From Paenibacillus sp. AN1007 (GTDB lineage: Bacteria > Bacillota > Bacilli > Paenibacillales > Paenibacillaceae): DNA of 64,000 nucleotides. Numbering within the stretch: position 1 is the first letter of the stretch; each line of letters opens with the position of its first letter. Under the pieces are notes generated by a model. That model saw only the letters and a program-made list of their open reading frames with translations, was not told the DNA's origin and ran no database searches. Positions 20,650 through 30,178 of the stretch are shown piece by piece. Position numbers and translations under genes: made by a program. The stretch spans positions 2,939,501 to 3,003,500 of the forward strand of contig NZ_CP159992.1 of assembly GCF_040702995.1 (NCBI RefSeq), read 5' to 3'.

Positions 20650-20661
20650 GGAACCGGTTCG
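20650..20661. promoter_or_regulatory. ScrR-type operator, distal
   Basis: GGAACCGGTTCG, one mismatch from a perfect palindrome, directly after the -10 of the scrB promoter. Confidence 0.8.
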
Positions 20662-20669
20662 ATGGAATT

Positions 20670-20707
20670 ATCATAAAGGAACAGTTTATATTTTGTCAAC
20701 GCTTTCT
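20670..20707 (-). promoter_or_regulatory. Promoter of scrBA with overlapping cre-like site
   Basis: TTGACA (20694-20699), 18-nt spacer, TATGAT (20670-20675). AGAAAGCGTTGACA (20694-20707) matches 13 of 14 cre positions and lies inside the last codons of scrR. It has the same layout as at licT. Confidence 0.75.
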
Positions 20708-21669
20708 CGGGGAATTAATTCGACATCAAGGATCGTCTGCTGCTTCACTTTTTGTCCTTCGACCAGTCGGCTAATGTGATTTGCCGCAAGCCTTCCTGCC
20801 TGCAGATAATGATATTTCACTGTCGTCAGCGTGGGGTGAATCATCTCTGTAATATCGTAACCGCCGAATCCCGATACCGATAAATCCTGTGGAATCTGAA
20901 TCTTTTGAGAAAAAGCCGTTTTCATCACTCCCATCGCAATATTATCTGTTGCTGCTACAATAAGCGATGGGCTGTGTTCTTCCAGAATTGCTTTGGCGGT
21001 AACCACTGCCTCAGACATCTTGAAGCTGGTCTCATAATACTTGACATGACAATCGCTGCATTCGGCAGCCGCGCGTCTAAATCCTTGTTTGCGCTGTATC
21101 CCTACAGCCCGGTCCTTCTCGTTAACTCCCAAGTAAACGATGTTTCGATGTCCCTGTTCCACAACGTATTTACCCATGATATATCCAGCCTGATCGTCGT
21201 TGTGAATCAGACTGTGAAGCTGCTCATGCTGCTGTCCCACCAGCAGCACAGGAATCCGAATTTCTTCAATGGCTTTCAGATGGGCATCCGTAACCTCAGC
21301 AGCCAGCAGAATGATCCCCGACACCTTTTGTCTCGCGAAGTCGTATATCGCATCGATCTCGCGCTGCAGATCCTGACTCGTATTGGCAATCAGCATCTGA
21401 TAGTGAAGCCCTCTTAACTCTTCGTCGATACCGATTAGCGTCTGTGATGACGCATAGGAATCCAGCCGTGGAACAACCGTGCCGATAATACTCGTTTTTT
21501 TCGCTTTCAAACTCTGTGCAAAGGTATTCGGAACATAATTATATTGTTTAATAATACGCTCAATTTTCTGACGCGTATCCTCACTGACCGAACCGCCGTT
21601 CAGGTAACGGGACACGGTGCTCTTCGCTACACCTGCCATTTGAGCAATATCTGCAATGGTTTTATTCAT
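20686..21669 (-). CDS. scrR: LacI-family transcriptional repressor of the sucrose genes
   Basis: A 327-residue LacI-type regulator. The helix-turn-helix is at residues 4-25 (TIADIAQMAGVAKSTVSRYLN), followed by the hinge and a periplasmic-binding-protein-like effector domain (residues 60-327) with LIVAATDNIAMGVM and DLSVSGFGGYD typical of the family. It lies directly upstream of scrB on the same strand, and the intergenic region carries two GGAACCGGTTC operators, so it is predicted to repress scrBA. The -35 of the scrBA promoter is embedded in its last codons. Its natural inducer (sucrose-6-phosphate or fructose) is inferred from homologous systems. Confidence 0.88.
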   Translation of the reverse strand: MNKTIADIAQMAGVAKSTVSRYLNGGSVSEDTRQKIERIIKQYNYVPNTFAQSLKAKKTSIIGTVVPRLDSYASSQTLIGIDEELRGLHYQMLIANTSQDLQREIDAIYDFARQKVSGIILLAAEVTDAHLKAIEEIRIPVLLVGQQHEQLHSLIHNDDQAGYIMGKYVVEQGHRNIVYLGVNEKDRAVGIQRKQGFRRAAAECSDCHVKYYETSFKMSEAVVTAKAILEEHSPSLIVAATDNIAMGVMKTAFSQKIQIPQDLSVSGFGGYDITEMIHPTLTTVKYHYLQAGRLAANHISRLVEGQKVKQQTILDVELIPRESVDKI

Positions 21670-21931
21670 AAAGAAACTCCTTCTGGTCTGTATGTAACGG
21701 ATTAGTCCAACATATCTGTAAAATTGTCATTATATTATTATAACGCGATTTGCTGGGCTCAGCGAATACAAACCAGAATGACATATCAAAAAGCCCGATG
21801 CACGCAGCGACTCACACCGAAGTGTGTGTCCTATCAGCACCGAGCCGGTTTGATTATTTCAGGAAAGGATATGTCCATTAAGGACTCAGACATAGTTGGT
21901 CATGAGCGCATTATGCTTTCATACCATGTGT

Positions 21932-23605
21932 TTACACCTCAATTATGATTGGCAAAATCATCGGTCTGCGCTTGGTCTGGGCATAGATATAGTGACCGAT
22001 CTCGTCTTTCAGCTTACGTTTGATTACATTCCACTGATTCACACCGGCCCCTGTCAGTTCATCCATCCGGCTGACAACCCGTTCATGAAGTTCCTTCATA
22101 AATTGTTCTGAATCCTTCACAAAGACAAAACCTCTCGAAATAATTTCCGGGGAAGCCGCCAATTGTTTCTCGGTTTTACTTAGTGTTGTCACAATGACCA
22201 GCATACCATCAGAAGACAGCTGCCTGCGATCACGCAGTACAATGTTACCCACATCTCCGACAATCAATCCATCCACAAGGCTGTTGCCCGAAGCAATTTT
22301 AGGCCCTAATGATGCAGCTCCGTCCTTATATTCCACCATATCGCCGTTATTTACGATGAACACATGACTCTGTTCAATGCCAACCGATTCGGCAAGCAGC
22401 CTGTGCTGATACAGCATACGAAATTCCCCGTGAATCGGGATCAAGTAATCGGGTTTCATCAGCGTGAGCATCAGTTTCAGTTCTTCCTGACTGCCGTGCC
22501 CGGATACATGCATACCCGCTGCCCCGCTGGAACCGTAAATCACACGCGCACCCAGAACATACAGATTATCAATCACATGGGCCAGATTTCTTTCGTTCCC
22601 AGGTATCGCACCGGCTGCGATGATCACGGTATCACCGGATTCTATGCTGACTTGAGGATGTTTACCCGAAGCAAGGCGGGATAACGCGGCCATCGCTTCC
22701 CCTTGGCTTCCTGTACATAACACCACGATCTGCTCGCGCGGGAACTGTCCTGAATCCGCTGCCTCGATCAGCAGCCCGTCTGGGATATCAAGATATCCAA
22801 GTTCGCTTGCAACGTTCACCACGTTGATCATGCTTCGGCCAAGCAGGGCCAGTTTACGTCCGGTCTGAAACGCAGCATTCACAATCTGCTGTACTCTGCT
22901 GATATTGGATGCAAAGGTCGAGATGAACACTTTTTGTTTAGCCCGAATAAAAGCATCAAGAATGTGATCCCCAACCACACGTTCCGAAGGAGTGAATCCG
23001 GGTCTTTCGGCATTGGTACTCTCGGAGAGAAGTACGTGAACCCCCTGCTTGCCGATCTCTGCCATACGATGTAAGTCAGGGAACGGACCATTCACAGGAG
23101 ACATGTCAAATTTGAAATCTCCCGTATGTACAACATTGCCGGCTGGTGTTTGAAAAAAAATCCCCAGACAGTCTGGAATACTGTGACTCGTTGCAAAAAA
23201 AGAGACTTCAATACTTCCCAGCGTGATTCGGGAATTTGCATCAATCGTGTGGAGATCGGATTGGCGCAGCAGTTGGTGCTCTCTCAGTTTCAATTCAATC
23301 AGTCCGCGTGTCAGACGGGAAGCGTAGACAGGAATGTTCATCTGTTTAAGAAGATAAGGTATGCCGCCAATATGATCTTCATGTCCGTGCGTGACAACCA
23401 AAGCTTTAACAAGATCGAGATTGTCGAGCAGATACGTTACATCCGGAACAATAAGATCGATACCCGGCATAGTCTCATCCGGGAACTTGGAACCACAATC
23501 AATGACAACGATATCCTGATCATATTGAATAAAATACATGTTCTTCCCGATTTCGTTCACGCCGCCAAGTGCAGCAATGTACAGTTTGTTATGGGCCAGC
23601 TTCAA
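21932..23605 (-). CDS. Ribonuclease J
   Basis: A 557-residue metallo-beta-lactamase/beta-CASP ribonuclease involved in mRNA turnover and RNA maturation, with 5'-3' exonuclease and endonuclease activity in characterised members. Visible motifs are the zinc-site VTHGHEDHIGG (about residues 71-81), HTGDFKFD (about 160), the beta-CASP block with STFASNISRVQQ, and CTGSQGEAMAAL and HVSGHGSQEELKL (about 366). The start is TTG at 23605, where the protein begins (M)KLAHNKLYIAALGG in line with the family. GAGGAGG lies 11 nt upstream. The open frame continues to 23749 but overlaps the terminator of the rha operon. It is one of at least two RNase J genes expected in such genomes; whether it is J1 or J2 cannot be decided here. 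Confidence 0.9.
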   Translation of the reverse strand: MKLAHNKLYIAALGGVNEIGKNMYFIQYDQDIVVIDCGSKFPDETMPGIDLIVPDVTYLLDNLDLVKALVVTHGHEDHIGGIPYLLKQMNIPVYASRLTRGLIELKLREHQLLRQSDLHTIDANSRITLGSIEVSFFATSHSIPDCLGIFFQTPAGNVVHTGDFKFDMSPVNGPFPDLHRMAEIGKQGVHVLLSESTNAERPGFTPSERVVGDHILDAFIRAKQKVFISTFASNISRVQQIVNAAFQTGRKLALLGRSMINVVNVASELGYLDIPDGLLIEAADSGQFPREQIVVLCTGSQGEAMAALSRLASGKHPQVSIESGDTVIIAAGAIPGNERNLAHVIDNLYVLGARVIYGSSGAAGMHVSGHGSQEELKLMLTLMKPDYLIPIHGEFRMLYQHRLLAESVGIEQSHVFIVNNGDMVEYKDGAASLGPKIASGNSLVDGLIVGDVGNIVLRDRRQLSSDGMLVIVTTLSKTEKQLAASPEIISRGFVFVKDSEQFMKELHERVVSRMDELTGAGVNQWNVIKRKLKDEIGHYIYAQTKRRPMILPIIIEV

Positions 23606-23703
23606 AATGCATCCATCCTCCTCGGCACTTTCATCCTTTGTGCTTCTTCTAGTCCTAGTATGGAATGAATCGCCTTGGTTATGCATACATGAGGTTGTAC
23701 GCC

Positions 23704-23740
23704 AAAAAACCACATACGGAACTTTCATTCCGCAGTGGTT
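23704..23740 (-). terminator. Terminator between rhaA and the RNase J gene
   Basis: AACCAC/GTGGTT and CGGA/TCCG arms (23708-23740), then T6 on the minus strand. It ends transcription of the upstream rha genes, or may attenuate read-through into the RNase J gene. Confidence 0.65.
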
Positions 23741-23921
23741 TACCGACACTCCAATATAACAGAATAACCTTCCAATCGGCTGTTATCCTTAGATTTTTTG
23801 GATTTACCTTTTCCAAAGGGGAAGATCCCGTGATAAAGGCGAAGCCTATGCTTCCGATGCAGCTTTCTTTCAGAAAGCTTTTAGCTCCGCTTTTTCAGGT
23901 TTTTTCAACCTATAACAATAT

Positions 23922-25181
23922 CTATGATCGCTGCAGAAGAACGTCTTGTTCATAGGACTTGACTTCCTTAATCCACTGTTCACGGACAGGCACACCCTGC
24001 TGGGCACAATAGTAATCCCAGACCGCACCAAACGGATAGGATTTGAACTCCTCCGTCAGCGCAAGGCGTGTCGTATAATCGCCTTCCAGTTCTGCCTGCT
24101 TTAATGCATCCACCGGCTCAAGCATCGCTCGCAGAAGGGCTTTAATCGTGTTACGTGTCCCAACAACCCATGCTGCAACCCGATTAATGCTGGCATCGAA
24201 GAAATCCAGTCCGATATGTGTTGTGCCGAGCAGCTCATGACGCACCAATTCGCGGGCAATCTCAAGCAGTTCATCGTCCATAATCACGACGTGATCACTG
24301 TCCCAGCGCATTGGACGGCTGACATGAAGCAGAATACCGCTTGTGAACAAGGCCAGGGAGGACAGCTTGCCCGAAATCACTTCCGTAGGATGAAAATGCC
24401 CTGCATCCAGGCAGATGAGCGTATCGTTTTGCAAACCATACCCCATATAGAATTCATGTGAACCTACGACGTATGCCTCCGAACCCAGACCAAACAGCTT
24501 GCTCTCTACTGCATCAAGGTTATGCAGGGGATTCAGCGGTTCCGCAAATACTTCATCCAGCGACTCCTTCAGACGTTTGCGCGGGGACATCCGGTCCACC
24601 GGGTTATCCTTGAATCCGTCCGGGATCCATACATTGGTTACGCAGGTTTGCCCGAGCTGTTCACCGAAGTAAGCACCAATTCGCCGTGAGGCTTTGCAGT
24701 GATCGATCCAGAACTTGCGTATCTCCGGGTCTGGATGACTGAGAGTGAAGCCATCGCTTGATTTTTCATGGGAAAAACAAGTCGGATTGAAGTCCAGTCC
24801 AAGTCCCTGCTCTCTGGCCCACTTCACCCAATTTTCGTAATGCCTTGGTTCTAGCTGATCCAGTTCTACCTGTTCGTCTGTATCGGTGTAAATCGCGTGC
24901 AGATTGACTTTGTGTTTGCCCGGAATCAGCGCAAAAGCCTGTTCCAGATCCGCTCGAAGCTCCGCAGGTGTTGAGGCTGCTCCAGGATATTGACCTGTAA
25001 CGGATATACCGCCTGTCAGCTCGCCTTCTTGGTTCAGGAAACCTCTCACATCGTCTCCCTGCCAGCAGTGCACGGAGACTTTAATATCAGCCAGCTTGGT
25101 CAGTACTTCATCTGTATCCAGACCATGCTGCGCGTATAAAACCTTCGCTGCCTCATATGCTTGTTTTACCTGATTCTCCAT
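23922..25181 (-). CDS. rhaA: L-rhamnose isomerase
   Basis: A 419-residue enzyme that interconverts L-rhamnose and L-rhamnulose, the first step of the phosphorylating rhamnose pathway. The length equals that of the Escherichia coli enzyme. Visible family motifs include [13 protein letters not shown] (residues 36-48), [36 protein letters not shown] (metal ligands Asp and His) and [12 protein letters not shown]. The start at 25181 has GGGAGGTT upstream. It follows the bifunctional aldolase/dehydrogenase gene by 14 nt in the same transcript. A rhamnulose kinase gene is not present in the window, so it must be encoded elsewhere or the operon is incomplete here. Confidence 0.95.
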   Translation of the reverse strand: MENQVKQAYEAAKVLYAQHGLDTDEVLTKLADIKVSVHCWQGDDVRGFLNQEGELTGGISVTGQYPGAASTPAELRADLEQAFALIPGKHKVNLHAIYTDTDEQVELDQLEPRHYENWVKWAREQGLGLDFNPTCFSHEKSSDGFTLSHPDPEIRKFWIDHCKASRRIGAYFGEQLGQTCVTNVWIPDGFKDNPVDRMSPRKRLKESLDEVFAEPLNPLHNLDAVESKLFGLGSEAYVVGSHEFYMGYGLQNDTLICLDAGHFHPTEVISGKLSSLALFTSGILLHVSRPMRWDSDHVVIMDDELLEIARELVRHELLGTTHIGLDFFDASINRVAAWVVGTRNTIKALLRAMLEPVDALKQAELEGDYTTRLALTEEFKSYPFGAVWDYYCAQQGVPVREQWIKEVKSYEQDVLLQRS

Positions 25182-25195
25182 TCGCTAAACCTCCC

Positions 25196-27265
25196 TTAAC
25201 GTGTGAATGCGGCAGGTACACCACCATCAATGGTCATCATGCAGCCCGTCGTTTTTTCTGATTTCGATGAAGCGAAAAAAGCGATCCCTTCCGCAATATC
25301 TTTGGGATAGATATTGACAAGCAGCGTTGTACGTTTGCGATAATGTTCTTCCAGCTGATCCGGCTCAATACCATATGCCGCGGCACGTTCATTTCTCCAC
25401 GAACCGTTCCAGATCGCAGAACCCTGCAGAATCGCATCCGGCAGAATCGTATTGACACGAATACCGAATTCTCCACCTTCTGCTGCAATGCAACGGGCCA
25501 GATGTGCTTCGAGCGCCTTGGCGGAACTGTACGCAGAAGCACTTTTACCGGCATACACCGAATTTTTGGAACCGATGAAGACCATGCTTCCACCGATGCC
25601 CTGTTCTTTCATTAATTTGAATGCTTCACGTGCAACGAGGAAATAACCTGTGCCAAGCACGCTGATGTTCAGATTCCATTCTTTCAATGATGTTTCGTCA
25701 AACGGACTGGAAGTTGCCAGCCCCGCATTGTTCACGATGATGTCCACGCCGCCGTATTGCAAAGCTGACTCTGCATAGGCTGCCTGTACCGCTTCTTCAT
25801 CTGTTACGTCCATCTTAAGTGCATACGCACGATTAGCACCATATTGATCGTTAATCTCCTGTGCGACCTTCTGCGCACCCTCCAGATTAAGATCTGCAAG
25901 CACGACATGTGCACCTTCCGATACCAGTCTGCGTGCCGTTTCACTGCCGATCCCGCCTGCGCCGCCTGTAATAAACGCCACTTTGCGGGAAAATTCGGTT
26001 TCCGCAGGCGCCAGCGACAATTTGTACAGCTCCAGCGGCCAGTATTCAACATTGTAAGATTCATTCGCACTAAGCGAAACAAATTGACCAAGGCTCGTCG
26101 CTCCGCGCATGACAGCAATGGCCCGGTGATACAAAGCACCGCTTACTTGGGACAGCGCCCAGCTTTTTCCGGTATTGATCATCCCTACGCCTGGAATAAG
26201 AATAACGCGAGGAGCCGCTTCGAACATGACATCGCCTTCGTTTTTATTGTCCTCAAAATACTGTTTATACTGGTCTTTATACGCAGCAATGCCTTCCGTC
26301 AGCTTTGCCTTTAGTCCATCCAAATCATCCGCATTTGGCGTCCAGTCAATAAACAGCGGCACTACTTTGGTATGCACCAGATGGTCTGGGCAAGCCGCTC
26401 CAACCTGGGACAGCTGCTTGGAATCTGCTCCGCCTGCAAAAGTAAGTACATCGTCCTGATCGTCAAAGGACAAAATCATTTTTTTGCTGTCCGACACCGC
26501 CCCGCGAATGACAGGCATCACGCGAGATGCGATCTGACGACGAACTTCAGGAGGAAGTGCAGCATGTTTAACACCACCGAACAGCTCGGCTTCATTTACC
26601 CGTGCTTCAATGAAGGCTTCGGCTTCATTAATAATTTTGATTGTCTGTGCGTAACATTCCTCGGAGGTTTCACCCCAAGTAACCAGACCATGCTTCTCCA
26701 TAAGCACGAGTTCGGCGTTCGGATTCGCGAATACGCTTTCAGCAATCATTTTGGAGAGTGTAAAACCCGGACGCACATAAGGAACCCATACGAAACGATC
26801 GCCATATATTTCACGAGCGAGCTCTTTCCCATTATCCGCGCAGCAGAGGCTGATGATGGCATCCGGATGAGTGTGATCCACGTGTTTGTACGGAAGGAAA
26901 GCGTGCAGCAGCGTTTCAATGGAAGCACGCGGATGTCTGGCATCAATCATACAGTGTCCCAAGTATTCCACCATTTCTTCATCGGACATGGTGTCACGTT
27001 CCATAAGAGGTCCAATCGGCTCAAGTGCCAAACCCGTAAAATGTTTTGCTTCCATCGATCCTAGATCCGAACCGCTTCCCTTCACATACATCACTTCGAT
27101 ATCACGCCCGCGAAAATCCTTTACAATAGTTTTGGCTGACGTATTGCCGCCGTAAATATTGCATACCCGGCGATCGGTTCCGATCAGATTGGAGCGGTAA
27201 ACCAACTGCTCAAGTCCTGTTGTTTTCTCTGATGCCTGCGCTGCATTCCATAAACTCTGTACCAT
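25196..27265 (-). CDS. Bifunctional rhamnulose-1-phosphate aldolase/short-chain dehydrogenase (RhaEW type)
   Basis: A 689-residue fusion. Residues 1-400 form a class II aldolase domain with metal-site histidines in HVDHTHPDAI (about 132-141) and in the EKHGLVTWG segment (about 215). Residues 425-689 form a short-chain dehydrogenase with TGGAGGIGSE, NNAGLAT, and catalytic YSSAK (about 600). In characterised homologues the aldolase splits L-rhamnulose-1-phosphate to glycerone phosphate and L-lactaldehyde, and the second domain oxidises lactaldehyde to lactate. The start at 27265 has GGAGGGAA upstream. It is the first gene of the pair with rhaA. A perfect palindrome at 27321-27337 lies in the promoter region. 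Confidence 0.93.
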   Translation of the reverse strand: MVQSLWNAAQASEKTTGLEQLVYRSNLIGTDRRVCNIYGGNTSAKTIVKDFRGRDIEVMYVKGSGSDLGSMEAKHFTGLALEPIGPLMERDTMSDEEMVEYLGHCMIDARHPRASIETLLHAFLPYKHVDHTHPDAIISLCCADNGKELAREIYGDRFVWVPYVRPGFTLSKMIAESVFANPNAELVLMEKHGLVTWGETSEECYAQTIKIINEAEAFIEARVNEAELFGGVKHAALPPEVRRQIASRVMPVIRGAVSDSKKMILSFDDQDDVLTFAGGADSKQLSQVGAACPDHLVHTKVVPLFIDWTPNADDLDGLKAKLTEGIAAYKDQYKQYFEDNKNEGDVMFEAAPRVILIPGVGMINTGKSWALSQVSGALYHRAIAVMRGATSLGQFVSLSANESYNVEYWPLELYKLSLAPAETEFSRKVAFITGGAGGIGSETARRLVSEGAHVVLADLNLEGAQKVAQEINDQYGANRAYALKMDVTDEEAVQAAYAESALQYGGVDIIVNNAGLATSSPFDETSLKEWNLNISVLGTGYFLVAREAFKLMKEQGIGGSMVFIGSKNSVYAGKSASAYSSAKALEAHLARCIAAEGGEFGIRVNTILPDAILQGSAIWNGSWRNERAAAYGIEPDQLEEHYRKRTTLLVNIYPKDIAEGIAFFASSKSEKTTGCMMTIDGGVPAAFTR

Positions 27266-27320
27266 TCGTTTCCCTCCGATAATGTTTGTTTTCTTCCTTA
27301 TTCGAGTTTAACATCTTTGT

Positions 27321-27337
27321 TTTGTTTTGAAAACAAA
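27321..27337. promoter_or_regulatory. Palindrome upstream of the rha genes, candidate operator
   Basis: TTTGTTTT-G-AAAACAAA, perfect 8+1+8, 56 bp before the aldolase/dehydrogenase start codon. The sequence is AT-rich, so a chance palindrome is possible. The cognate regulator is unknown. Confidence 0.45.
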
Positions 27338-27396
27338 AATTTTTAAAAACAAACAAATAAATTCAAAAGAAGAATATACCCGTTAAACAACATGAC

Positions 27397-27446
27397 AAAA
27401 AGAGCACCTGATCACTTCTGAATTCAGTGACCTGATACTCTTTTGG
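27397..27446 (-). terminator. Terminator of the TreR-like regulator gene
   Basis: Long stem pairing AAAAGAG...ATCAGGTCACT with AGTGATCAGGT...CTCTTTTT around a short loop, T5 tail, 30 nt after the stop. Confidence 0.75.
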
Positions 27447-27473
27447 TTGGCCCGCTTCATTTCAATATTTCAC

Positions 27474-28184
27474 TTATTTACGTCTTGCAAAATCCACAAA
27501 TATAAACTTGTCCGGTCGATGGCGAGATTCCGTATACTGGAACTGGCTGGTGTCCTCCAGATATACCTGGCTTCTTACAACCACGACATTGTGAAAACCT
27601 TCAAGGTCCAGCAGCTCGCGATCCTCTGCCGTAGGCTCTTCCACCAAAATTTCTTTTCTCGCATAGGAAATGGACAGCCCCAATGACTGTTCAACATACT
27701 CATAGATGGAGTCGTTACAAATTTCCTTGGTTAGCCCCGGAATCAACCGCCGACTGATATAGTCTTTATCGAGAATGACATGCTCCTCATCCACTTTACG
27801 GACACGATTGATCTGCCAGACTTCTTCATTCAACGCAAAGCTGGTTTTTTGGCTTAATGCCTGATCCACCACACGTTCCTCAAACCGTTTAACTACGGTT
27901 TGTGCACGATGTCCCATTTTTTGTGCCAATTCTTTAAAGCTGACCAATCCCGAGACAGGGAAGTCAATTTTGCGTATATCCAGCACAATGGAACCTTTGC
28001 CTTGAATTTTCTGGATATAACCTTCTTCATACAGCATCTTCAGTGCTTTTCGTATCGTTTCTCTGGATGTTTGATACCGTTCCGACAGATCCAGTTCAGA
28101 TTGAAGCATCGTGCCTGCCTCAATGTTCCCATTCCGAATACGCCCAGCAATATCTTCATATATTCGGATAAACTTATTGTTCAT
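27474..28184 (-). CDS. GntR-family regulator resembling trehalose repressor TreR
   Basis: A 236-residue GntR/HutC-type regulator. The winged helix is at about residues 5-70 (IYEDIAGRIRNGNIEAGTML, SRETIRKALKMLYEEGYI, GKGSIVLD), followed by a UTRA effector domain. The PVSGLVSFKEL segment and the C-terminal ending FQYTESRHRPDKFIFVDFARR are strongly reminiscent of TreR of Bacillus. No trehalose PTS or phosphotrehalase gene is in the window, and the gene is next to the rhamnose operon, so its target is uncertain: an unlinked tre locus, or the rha genes. The start at 28184 is the first Met of the aligned N-terminus. Confidence 0.75.
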   Translation of the reverse strand: MNNKFIRIYEDIAGRIRNGNIEAGTMLQSELDLSERYQTSRETIRKALKMLYEEGYIQKIQGKGSIVLDIRKIDFPVSGLVSFKELAQKMGHRAQTVVKRFEERVVDQALSQKTSFALNEEVWQINRVRKVDEEHVILDKDYISRRLIPGLTKEICNDSIYEYVEQSLGLSISYARKEILVEEPTAEDRELLDLEGFHNVVVVRSQVYLEDTSQFQYTESRHRPDKFIFVDFARRK

Positions 28185-28304
28185 TTTTCATCACCATAGC
28201 TCATTACCCTTTTTGTCATATTGGCAACCTGTTATTATCTAACTCATAATACCATCAAAGCAATTCAGAGGGAATCTCACAGATGGACCTGTCTTTTTTC
28301 CAGC

Positions 28305-28352
28305 AAAAAAAGAGGCCCCGAACCAAGGCAAGCTGTCCTAGGTTGGAACCTT
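28305..28352 (-). terminator. Terminator of the epimerase-like gene
   Basis: Imperfect hairpin with AACC/GGTT and GGCC-rich arms and a T7 tail on the minus strand, 30 nt past the stop. Confidence 0.55.
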
Positions 28353-28382
28353 CAGATGAAAATTTAAATTCTTCGTCATGCC

Positions 28383-29405
28383 TTACTTTTCATCTCTGAC
28401 TTTGACTAACGCTTCGTCCAAAACACGTATAACTTTGTCACACCACTGATCAAATTCGGGGTCTTCGATCTGTAATTCGGGATGCTTCAGGATGTGCTCA
28501 ATGGTGATGCGAATTCCCTGATCCGCCCGGGTCACCGCTGTAAATTCAGGCACCAGCCGCTTTACCTTGCTGTTATCAAAGACAACCGTATTGGCTTTAT
28601 CTCCAAGCAGACCTCCCCGCAAATCCAGATCACTGCTGGCTGCCAGAAAATCCGAAGGTACATGAACCGCTTTAAGCTGAACCCCAAGCACACCTGCAAT
28701 AATCTCATGAATCTGGTTCCATGTGACAGATTCATCCGAGGTGATATGTACGGCTTCACCAATCGCATGAATATTGCCCATTAATCCAATAAAACCTTTG
28801 GCAAAATCACTATTGTGCGTGATTGTCCATAACGAAGTTCCGTCACCGTGAATGATTACCGGTTTATTTTCTATCATACGCTTCAGAACCTGCCAGCTTC
28901 CTTTCGCACCGTGCACACCAAGGGGTACCGATTTATGACCATAGGTATGACTTGGCCTAACGATCGTTACAGGGAAACCTTCGTCCCGATATAATTTCAT
29001 CAGATAGTCTTCACATGCAATTTTGTTACGGGAATACTCCCAAAATGGATTGGATAAAGGCGTTCCTTCCGTAATTCTGTAGTCGGACAGTGGTGTCTGA
29101 TATGCGGATGCAGAACTGATGAAGATGAACTGCTTGGTTTTCCCTTTAAATAAACGATAATCTCTCTCCAGCTGGGATGGGACAAAAGCAATAAAGTCTG
29201 CCACAACATCAAATTCCAGATCGGCAATCAGCTCAGCAACCCGCTTCTCATCATTAATGTCAGCTTGAAGCACCTGTACTTCTGCAGGCAGTTCATCGTT
29301 ATGGTTCCCTCGATTAATCAAGTAGAGTTCACAGCCCTGTTTCGCAAGCATCTCGGTAATCGCCGTACTAATCGTGCCTGTCCCTCCAATAAATAGCGCT
29401 TTCAT
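28383..29405 (-). CDS. NAD-dependent epimerase/dehydratase-family protein
   Basis: A 340-residue extended short-chain dehydrogenase. The nucleotide-binding loop is GGTGTIS (residues 6-12), a variant of GxxGxxG. The residues ISSASAYQTP (about 110) provide the usual Ser, and YSRNKIACED (about 141) the Tyr-x-x-x-Lys pair. ATG 29405 follows a good GGAGGTG site; the longer frame to 29468 is not supported. The substrate is unknown; related proteins include mRNA-binding CSP41-like and sugar-nucleotide epimerases. It stands alone between the TreR-like gene and the cupredoxin gene. Confidence 0.82.
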   Translation of the reverse strand: MKALFIGGTGTISTAITEMLAKQGCELYLINRGNHNDELPAEVQVLQADINDEKRVAELIADLEFDVVADFIAFVPSQLERDYRLFKGKTKQFIFISSASAYQTPLSDYRITEGTPLSNPFWEYSRNKIACEDYLMKLYRDEGFPVTIVRPSHTYGHKSVPLGVHGAKGSWQVLKRMIENKPVIIHGDGTSLWTITHNSDFAKGFIGLMGNIHAIGEAVHITSDESVTWNQIHEIIAGVLGVQLKAVHVPSDFLAASSDLDLRGGLLGDKANTVVFDNSKVKRLVPEFTAVTRADQGIRITIEHILKHPELQIEDPEFDQWCDKVIRVLDEALVKVRDEK

Positions 29406-29544
29406 GACTACACCTCCAGATCGATTTGCTTCCCCGTTCATGATATCATGCAGCTGAAAAAGGAGCAAAGTTCGAATAATCGAACCCTGCCCCTTCCACG
29501 TATGTCTCCAAGTTAAAATTGTATATTAACGCTTCGCGGAACGA

Positions 29545-29970
29545 TCAGACCACCTTGATGGTACCGTAGATCATGTACATACCGCAGTGAATTTCGTATT
29601 CACCCGGTGCCAGGTCTTGATCAACCGTGTAATAGTTGTCTCCCTTTTGCATATACAGATCCATGCCGAGCTGCTGAGAACCGACCGATTTAACGTGTGT
29701 CACGCTCCGGGTCAAGATAAAATTAATTTTCGTTGGAACCCCCGCTTTCACTTCAATGACATTAGGCTCGAATCCGTCATTGCTCACGTTGACATCAACG
29801 ACCTCATATCCTTTCAAATCCTCCGGTGTCTGGGCTTGAGCAGTTGCTGCACTTTCTGATCCCGGGGATACGTCTTTGCCCATGAAATATACATAAAATC
29901 CTCCAAGCAGTGCAATCACGGCCACACCAAGCGTTAAGAAAGGCCATGCTTTTTTAAACCAGCTATTCAT
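29545..29970 (-). CDS. Membrane-anchored cupredoxin-domain protein
   Basis: A 141-residue protein. One N-terminal membrane segment (residues 9-31) anchors a cupredoxin domain (about 60-141) outside the cell. Likely copper ligands are His in SVTHVKS and the C-terminal HCGMYM cluster (Cys, and His or Met), as in plastocyanin/azurin-like or CopC-like domains of Bacillota. The domain begins DVNVSNDGFEPNVIEVKAG, the common cupredoxin_1 start. It is probably an electron carrier or a copper-handling protein; no oxidase gene is adjacent to decide. The start at 29970 is followed directly by the anchor. The stop is followed by a short spacer to the epimerase-like gene. Confidence 0.85.
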   Translation of the reverse strand: MNSWFKKAWPFLTLGVAVIALLGGFYVYFMGKDVSPGSESAATAQAQTPEDLKGYEVVDVNVSNDGFEPNVIEVKAGVPTKINFILTRSVTHVKSVGSQQLGMDLYMQKGDNYYTVDQDLAPGEYEIHCGMYMIYGTIKVV

Positions 29971-30100
29971 GTGAACACTCCTTATTCCGTTGTCCCATCA
30001 TCATATTGTTGTGGATGGATGTACTTTACAAGCATACCCGATTCTAAGTCCTATGAAAATGACCCCTCTGGGCTATTCCTGACTAACCTGTGAACGCTAT

Positions 30101-30127
30101 GAAAAAAAGCCTGATTTCTCAGGCTTA
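30101..30127 (-). terminator. Terminator of the EamA transporter gene
   Basis: AAGCCTGA (30107-30114) with TCAGGCTT (30119-30126), and T7 on the minus strand. Confidence 0.85.
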
Positions 30128-30178
30128 ATATGATTCCAATTAGAATACATCACGGGTAATACATAAGTTCAAAATCAT

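Noticed and set aside
20511..20699. Longer N-terminus for the GH32 enzyme
   Set aside because: The extension crosses the promoter -10 and both ScrR operators; the family N-terminus and a good ribosome binding site are at 20510.
23606..23749. Longer N-terminus for RNase J
   Set aside because: The extension runs through an intrinsic terminator hairpin and is not part of the family alignment.
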